Below are positions 60,798 to 64,000 of a DNA stretch of 64,000 nucleotides, piece by piece. How positions within the stretch are numbered: position 1 is the first letter of the stretch; every line of letters starts with the position of its first letter. The stretch is taken from NCBI GenBank assembly GCA_037190805.1, contig JBBCJR010000002.1, positions 1 to 64,000 on the forward strand, in the 5' to 3' direction. The translations under genes were made by a program, and so were the position numbers. The DNA comes from JBBCJR01 sp037190805 (GTDB taxonomy: Bacteria > Pseudomonadota > Alphaproteobacteria > Sphingomonadales > Sphingomonadaceae). Under the pieces are notes generated by a model. The model made no database searches. It worked only from the letters and a program-made list of their open reading frames with translations, and was not told the DNA's origin.

Positions 60798-61681
60798 TGC
60801 TCGGTTTCCGCCGCCGCCCGCCAGCCGTGCTCCCGCTGTCGCGCGCCATCGGCCTGATGCCGTGGGTGATCGCGATCATGATTTTCCTGTGCGCCCTGGC
60901 GCTGGCGGGGGGACTGTCGATCGCGGCGGCGACGCACAGCCTGTCTGGCGAACTGGATCGCAGCCTGACGGTCCAGATCATCGAACCCAATCCCGATCAG
61001 CGCGCCGAAATTGCCGGGCGGGTGGTGACGGCCCTGACCGGTCAGCCGGGCGTCGCAGCTGTCCGGCTGGTGCCCGAGGCGGAACTGTCTGCCCTGCTGG
61101 AGCCGTGGCTGGGAACCGGCCTTGCCGACAGCGACCTGCCGGTGCCGGCGCTGATCGACGTAGAGCTCGACCCGGCGGAGGCGCCCCCGGTGGAACGTCT
61201 GGCCGCCTTGGCCCGCAGCGTCGCGCCGGGCGCTCGCATCGATGATCACAAGGAAGCACTCGGCCCGATCAACAGCCTTCTCGCCGCCCTGCAGGCGGTT
61301 GCGGTTGCGGTGGCCTTGCTGGTGGCACTGGCGACGATGGCGACCGTGGCGCTGGCGACCCGGGCCAGCCTGAATACCCATATGGCGACGATCGAGGTGA
61401 TGCACCTGATTGGCGCCAAGGACGAACAGATCGCTGCCCTGTTTCGCCGCCGGGCCGGATTGGACGGTTTATTCGGCGGCCTCGCGGGTCTGGCGGCCGC
61501 GGTGCTGGTCGTGCTGTTGCTGGGCGACCGGGCGAATGCGCTGGGTAGCGGCATGCTGGCGTCGGCAACGCTGGGGCCAGGGTCGTGGGTAACCCTGGTC
61601 CTGCTACCCTTGGCCGCCGCCGCATTGGCGATGGCGACTGCCCATGTCACGGTCATCCGTTCGCTGGCATCCTACACATGA
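60797..61681 (+). CDS. ftsX: Cell division membrane protein FtsX
   Basis: FtsX is the membrane partner of FtsE. The 294-residue product has a first membrane segment (IAIMIFLCALALAGGLSIAA), a periplasmic domain of about 120 residues and three C-terminal segments; it contains IEVMHLIGAKDEQIAALFRR, the family coupling motif. The M23 protein in this window is a candidate target, but that link is inference. Confidence 0.93.
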   Translation: MLGFRRRPPAVLPLSRAIGLMPWVIAIMIFLCALALAGGLSIAAATHSLSGELDRSLTVQIIEPNPDQRAEIAGRVVTALTGQPGVAAVRLVPEAELSALLEPWLGTGLADSDLPVPALIDVELDPAEAPPVERLAALARSVAPGARIDDHKEALGPINSLLAALQAVAVAVALLVALATMATVALATRASLNTHMATIEVMHLIGAKDEQIAALFRRRAGLDGLFGGLAGLAAAVLVVLLLGDRANALGSGMLASATLGPGSWVTLVLLPLAAAALAMATAHVTVIRSLASYT

Positions 61682-62223
61682 TGCGGTTTGCGACCCGGTT
61701 GCTGGCACTGATGGTGCTGGCATGGATTTTTGGCCTGGCGATTTTCGTGCTCACTCTGCCGGGTCCAGCTGGCGCCATCCGCACCGACGCTATCGTCGTC
61801 CTGACCGGTGGACCAGGCAGGGTGGCGCGTGGGGTGGAACTGCTCCGCGCGGGGCGGGCCAAGCGGCTGCTGATTTCCGGCGTCGACCGTACCGTGCGAC
61901 CACGCGAACTGGCTGCGACCACCGGCGCGCCGGTTCGGCTGTTCGACTGCTGCATCGATCTGGGCTTCGGCGCGGTCGATACGCGATCCAACGCCGATGA
62001 AACGGCGGCGTGGATGAAGCAGCATGGCTATCGGTCCTTGCGGATCGTGACCTCGGCCTGGCACATGCCTCGCGCCCGGTTGGAGCTGTCGGCCCGGTTC
62101 GGGTCCGATGTCGACCTGATCGAGGATGCCGTGCCAGCCGAACGGGCACCATGGCCCCTGATTCAGGAATATGCCAAATATGTGCTGCGCCTCGTCGCGC
62201 TGAAGGCAGGATTTTCGCGATGA
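61678..62223 (+). CDS. YdcF/DUF218-family membrane-anchored protein
   Basis: The 181-residue product has an N-terminal membrane segment (LLALMVLAWIFGLAIFVL) and a DUF218 domain (DAIVVLTGGPGRVARGVELL, RLLISGVDR, NADETAAWMKQHGYRSLRIV, SAWHMPRARLEL). Members may act in envelope or peptidoglycan metabolism (E. coli ElyC, SanA), but the activity is unknown. It overlaps ftsX and plsC by 4 nt each. Confidence 0.9.
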   Translation: MMRFATRLLALMVLAWIFGLAIFVLTLPGPAGAIRTDAIVVLTGGPGRVARGVELLRAGRAKRLLISGVDRTVRPRELAATTGAPVRLFDCCIDLGFGAVDTRSNADETAAWMKQHGYRSLRIVTSAWHMPRARLELSARFGSDVDLIEDAVPAERAPWPLIQEYAKYVLRLVALKAGFSR

Positions 62224-62915
62224 TCGCCTGGTTTCGTTCCCTGCTGTTCGCGCTGGTCTTCTACGGCGGCAGCGCGATCATCGTCACGCTGGGGGTGCCG
62301 TTCGCGTTCAGCCAGCGCACGCTCATCCCCTATGCCCATGGCTGGGCGCGATTCCATAACTGGTGCGTCCGCTGGCTGCTGGGCATCCGGCTGAAGGTGC
62401 ATGGGGAAGTGCCGCGCGGCGCGGTGCTGCTGGCCGCCAAGCATCAGTCGATGTTCGAGACGGTGGCGCTGGTCGCGCTGCTCGATCGCCCGGTCATCGT
62501 CCTCAAGGCCGAACTGACGCGCATCGCGCTGTGGGGCTGGATGGCCCAGGTCTATGGCATGATCCCGATCGACCGCGAGGGATCGACCGCGGCCCTGAGA
62601 GCCATGCTGAAAGCCGTCGAGGCCGCGCGCGCCAGCGGCCGTCCAGTCGTCATCTTTCCCGAAGGAACGCGCGTCCCACCCGGCACGGAACCGCCTGTCA
62701 GAGCCGGCTTTGCGGGCCTATACCGTCATCTTGGCTTGCCGACGGTGACACTGGCGCTGGATAGCGGCCGCCTGTGGCCCCGTCATCGCTTCGTAAAGCA
62801 TGCCGGCACCATCCATTTCCGCTTTGGCGAGCCAATCCCCCCCGGTCTGCCGCGCCGCGAGATCGAGGCGATCGTCCACGCGGGCATCAATATCGACCCC
62901 GCGACGGGCGTCTGA
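62220..62915 (+). CDS. plsC: 1-acyl-sn-glycerol-3-phosphate acyltransferase
   Basis: PlsC makes phosphatidate from lysophosphatidate in the inner membrane. The 231-residue product has a membrane start, the catalytic block AAKHQSMFETVAL, the loop GMIPIDREGS and the FPEGTR motif. The first block is H-x4-E (His75, Glu80) instead of the canonical H-x4-D. folK follows after one base. Confidence 0.9.
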   Translation: MIAWFRSLLFALVFYGGSAIIVTLGVPFAFSQRTLIPYAHGWARFHNWCVRWLLGIRLKVHGEVPRGAVLLAAKHQSMFETVALVALLDRPVIVLKAELTRIALWGWMAQVYGMIPIDREGSTAALRAMLKAVEAARASGRPVVIFPEGTRVPPGTEPPVRAGFAGLYRHLGLPTVTLALDSGRLWPRHRFVKHAGTIHFRFGEPIPPGLPRREIEAIVHAGINIDPATGV

Positions 62916-62916
62916 G

Positions 62917-63411
62917 ATGGCGGATGACGCGCCACCCGCGCGCTATGTCATCGCGCTGGGGTCGAATCGTCGTCATCATCACCATGGCGGCCCCGCAGCC
63001 GTCCTATCCGCTGCCCTTGCCGTGCTGGAGGCGACGGAGGTGCGCGTCATCGCCCGCTCGCGGATCATCCGCACCCCGGCGCTGGGACCGGCAGGGCGCG
63101 ATTTCGCCAATGCGGTGGCGCTGGTCTCCAGTCCCCTCGATCCGCTGGCGCTTCTCACCCTGGTCAAAGGCATCGAGCGTGCGTTCGGCCGGCGGCGGGG
63201 ACGGCGCTGGGGTGCGCGCGTGCTCGATATCGACCTCATTCTCTGGTCGGGCGGGACATTTCGCTCCCGGTCGCTGGTCATTCCGCACGCCAGCTTGGCA
63301 GAGCGGCGATTCGTTCTCGATCCGCTGGTCGAGGTGGCGGGCGTCTGGCGTCTGCCGGGCACGGCCCTGACGCCACGGCATTTAAGGGCCCGCCTTGCGC
63401 GCAGTCATTGA
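62917..63411 (+). CDS. folK: 2-amino-4-hydroxy-6-hydroxymethyldihydropteridine diphosphokinase
   Basis: FolK transfers pyrophosphate to the pterin in folate synthesis. The 164-residue product has YVIALGSNRRHHHHGGP at the start, a central FANAVALV, and the signature RWGARVLDIDLILW followed by LVIPHASLAERRFVL. The histidine run near residue 20 is unusual. Confidence 0.93.
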   Translation: MADDAPPARYVIALGSNRRHHHHGGPAAVLSAALAVLEATEVRVIARSRIIRTPALGPAGRDFANAVALVSSPLDPLALLTLVKGIERAFGRRRGRRWGARVLDIDLILWSGGTFRSRSLVIPHASLAERRFVLDPLVEVAGVWRLPGTALTPRHLRARLARSH

Positions 63412-63449
63412 CCGGGGCCGCTGCTGTTTCTAGTGAGGCGCCGCGTCAC

Positions 63450-63525
63450 GGGCTCGTAGCTCAGTCGGTAGAGCAACGGACTTTTAATCTGTAGGTCCCG
63501 GGTTCGAATCCCGGCGAGCCCACCA
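63450..63525 (+). tRNA. tRNA-Lys, anticodon TTT
   Basis: A 76-nt tRNA with encoded CCA end: the acceptor stem GGGCTCG pairs with CGAGCCC, the D-loop has AGCTCAGTCGGTAGAGC, the anticodon loop CTTTTAA carries TTT at 63483-63485, and the T-loop GGTTCGAATCC is canonical. Confidence 0.97.
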
Positions 63526-63571
63526 CGCGACAAAAATATCATTATTAATCAATGAATTGGCTGTCACCGAC

Positions 63572-63991
63572 TTAGTCGGTCGACGGTCTGGTGCGCATCG
63601 CCTTGACCGCGCCGCGCCGTCCCTTGGCCTCCATCCGCCGAACCTTCGACCCCAGGGTGGCGCGGGTCGCCTTTCTGGGCTTGGGGCGTTCCCCGGCGCG
63701 ACGGATCAGGTCGATCAGCCGGTCCAGCGCATCGCGCCGGTTCATTTCCTGACTGCGGTGGCTCTGTGCGAACAGCACGAGCACGCCGTCCTGCGTCACC
63801 CGGCTGCCAGCGAGGCGCGCGAGGCGGCCCTTGACGTCGGGAGCCAGGGTCAGCGACCCACCGATGTCAAAGCGTAGCTCGATAGCGGTGGAGGTCCGAT
63901 TGACGTGCTGGCCGCCCGGCCCGCTCGCCCGCGCGGCGCGCCAGTCCAACTCGTCGGGGTCGAGCACGATGCCGGGCATGATGGGAATCAT
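63572..63991 (-). CDS. arfB: Ribosome rescue peptidyl-tRNA hydrolase ArfB
   Basis: ArfB enters stalled ribosomes and releases the peptide. The 139-residue product has the GGQ motif in ARASGPGGQHVNRTSTAIEL, and a basic C-terminal tail (KATRATLGSKVRRMEAKGRRG) that binds the mRNA tunnel. The start at 63991 (MIPIMPGI) fits the family N-terminus. Confidence 0.94.
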   Translation of the reverse strand: MIPIMPGIVLDPDELDWRAARASGPGGQHVNRTSTAIELRFDIGGSLTLAPDVKGRLARLAGSRVTQDGVLVLFAQSHRSQEMNRRDALDRLIDLIRRAGERPKPRKATRATLGSKVRRMEAKGRRGAVKAMRTRPSTD

Positions 63992-64000
63992 CCGTTGCCA

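Noticed and set aside
1..64000. CRISPR arrays, rRNA genes, riboswitches, complete prophage or toxin-antitoxin system
   Set aside because: No regularly spaced repeats, rRNA sequence or recognisable riboswitch were seen; phage traces are isolated fragments only.

Overview
The window is GC-rich chromosomal DNA of an alphaproteobacterium, most probably a Sphingomonas-type member of the Sphingomonadaceae. The basis is the gene order: a complete dcw cluster; argS, a SPOR gene, nagZ, scpA, scpB and tatABC in a row; ftsEX followed by ydcF, plsC and folK; and a PhyR/NepR/EcfG general stress locus with a PhyP-like regulator. Nearly all of it is core genome. Only the left edge and the gap between ftsA and ftsZ carry mobile or phage debris.

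Layout. 1-603: edge of an IS3-family element in a decayed phage DUF2793 gene. 790-3770: an OmpA-like outer membrane protein, two small exported proteins and a small membrane protein. 3754-12113: housekeeping genes (lipB, an MBL hydrolase, a DUF4230 protein, nadA, nfeD plus an SPFH protein, a CoA-ester lyase, a cysteine synthase) and two membrane or exported proteins just ahead of the dcw cluster. 12156-31854: the dcw cluster mraZ-rsmH-ftsL-ftsI-murE-murF-mraY-murD-ftsW-murG-murC-murB-ddl-ftsQ-ftsA, then about 1.1 kb of phage remnants, then ftsZ. The genes from mraZ to ftsQ overlap by 1-4 nt or abut. Four CCC-centred repeats at exact 10-bp spacing lie ahead of mraZ and look like a MraZ operator.

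32045-42799: a TPR / four-cysteine-repeat / SPOR protein, dgt, a glutathione transferase on the other strand, then argS, a SPOR protein, nagZ, scpAB and tatABC. 42849-48031: the general stress response region, with an entericidin-like lipoprotein, a small hydrophilic protein, a flavin-type stress protein, phyP-nepR facing phyR, a 44-residue membrane protein, ecfG and a 63-residue protein. Several intergenic regions carry GGAAC-N16-CGTT sequences or near matches, as expected for EcfG promoters. 48119-57999: glnE, bcp, a DUF455 ferritin-like protein, an M23 peptidase, erpA, xth, the agmatine-to-putrescine pair aguA-aguB, and gor. 58010-64000: pfk, a zinc-ribbon membrane protein, ftsEX-ydcF-plsC-folK, tRNA-Lys(TTT) and arfB.

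Functionally the window is dominated by envelope growth and division: peptidoglycan precursor synthesis (mur, mraY, ddl), septal synthesis (ftsI, ftsW, ftsL, ftsQ), the Z-ring (ftsA, ftsZ), hydrolase control (ftsEX and possibly the M23 protein), muropeptide recycling (nagZ) and two SPOR proteins. A compact stress-response control locus is the second theme. The least explained items are the invariant four-cysteine repeats in the gene after ftsZ and the small ORFs next to EcfG-type promoters. Calls come from reading the sequence and from memory of protein families; no database search was run.
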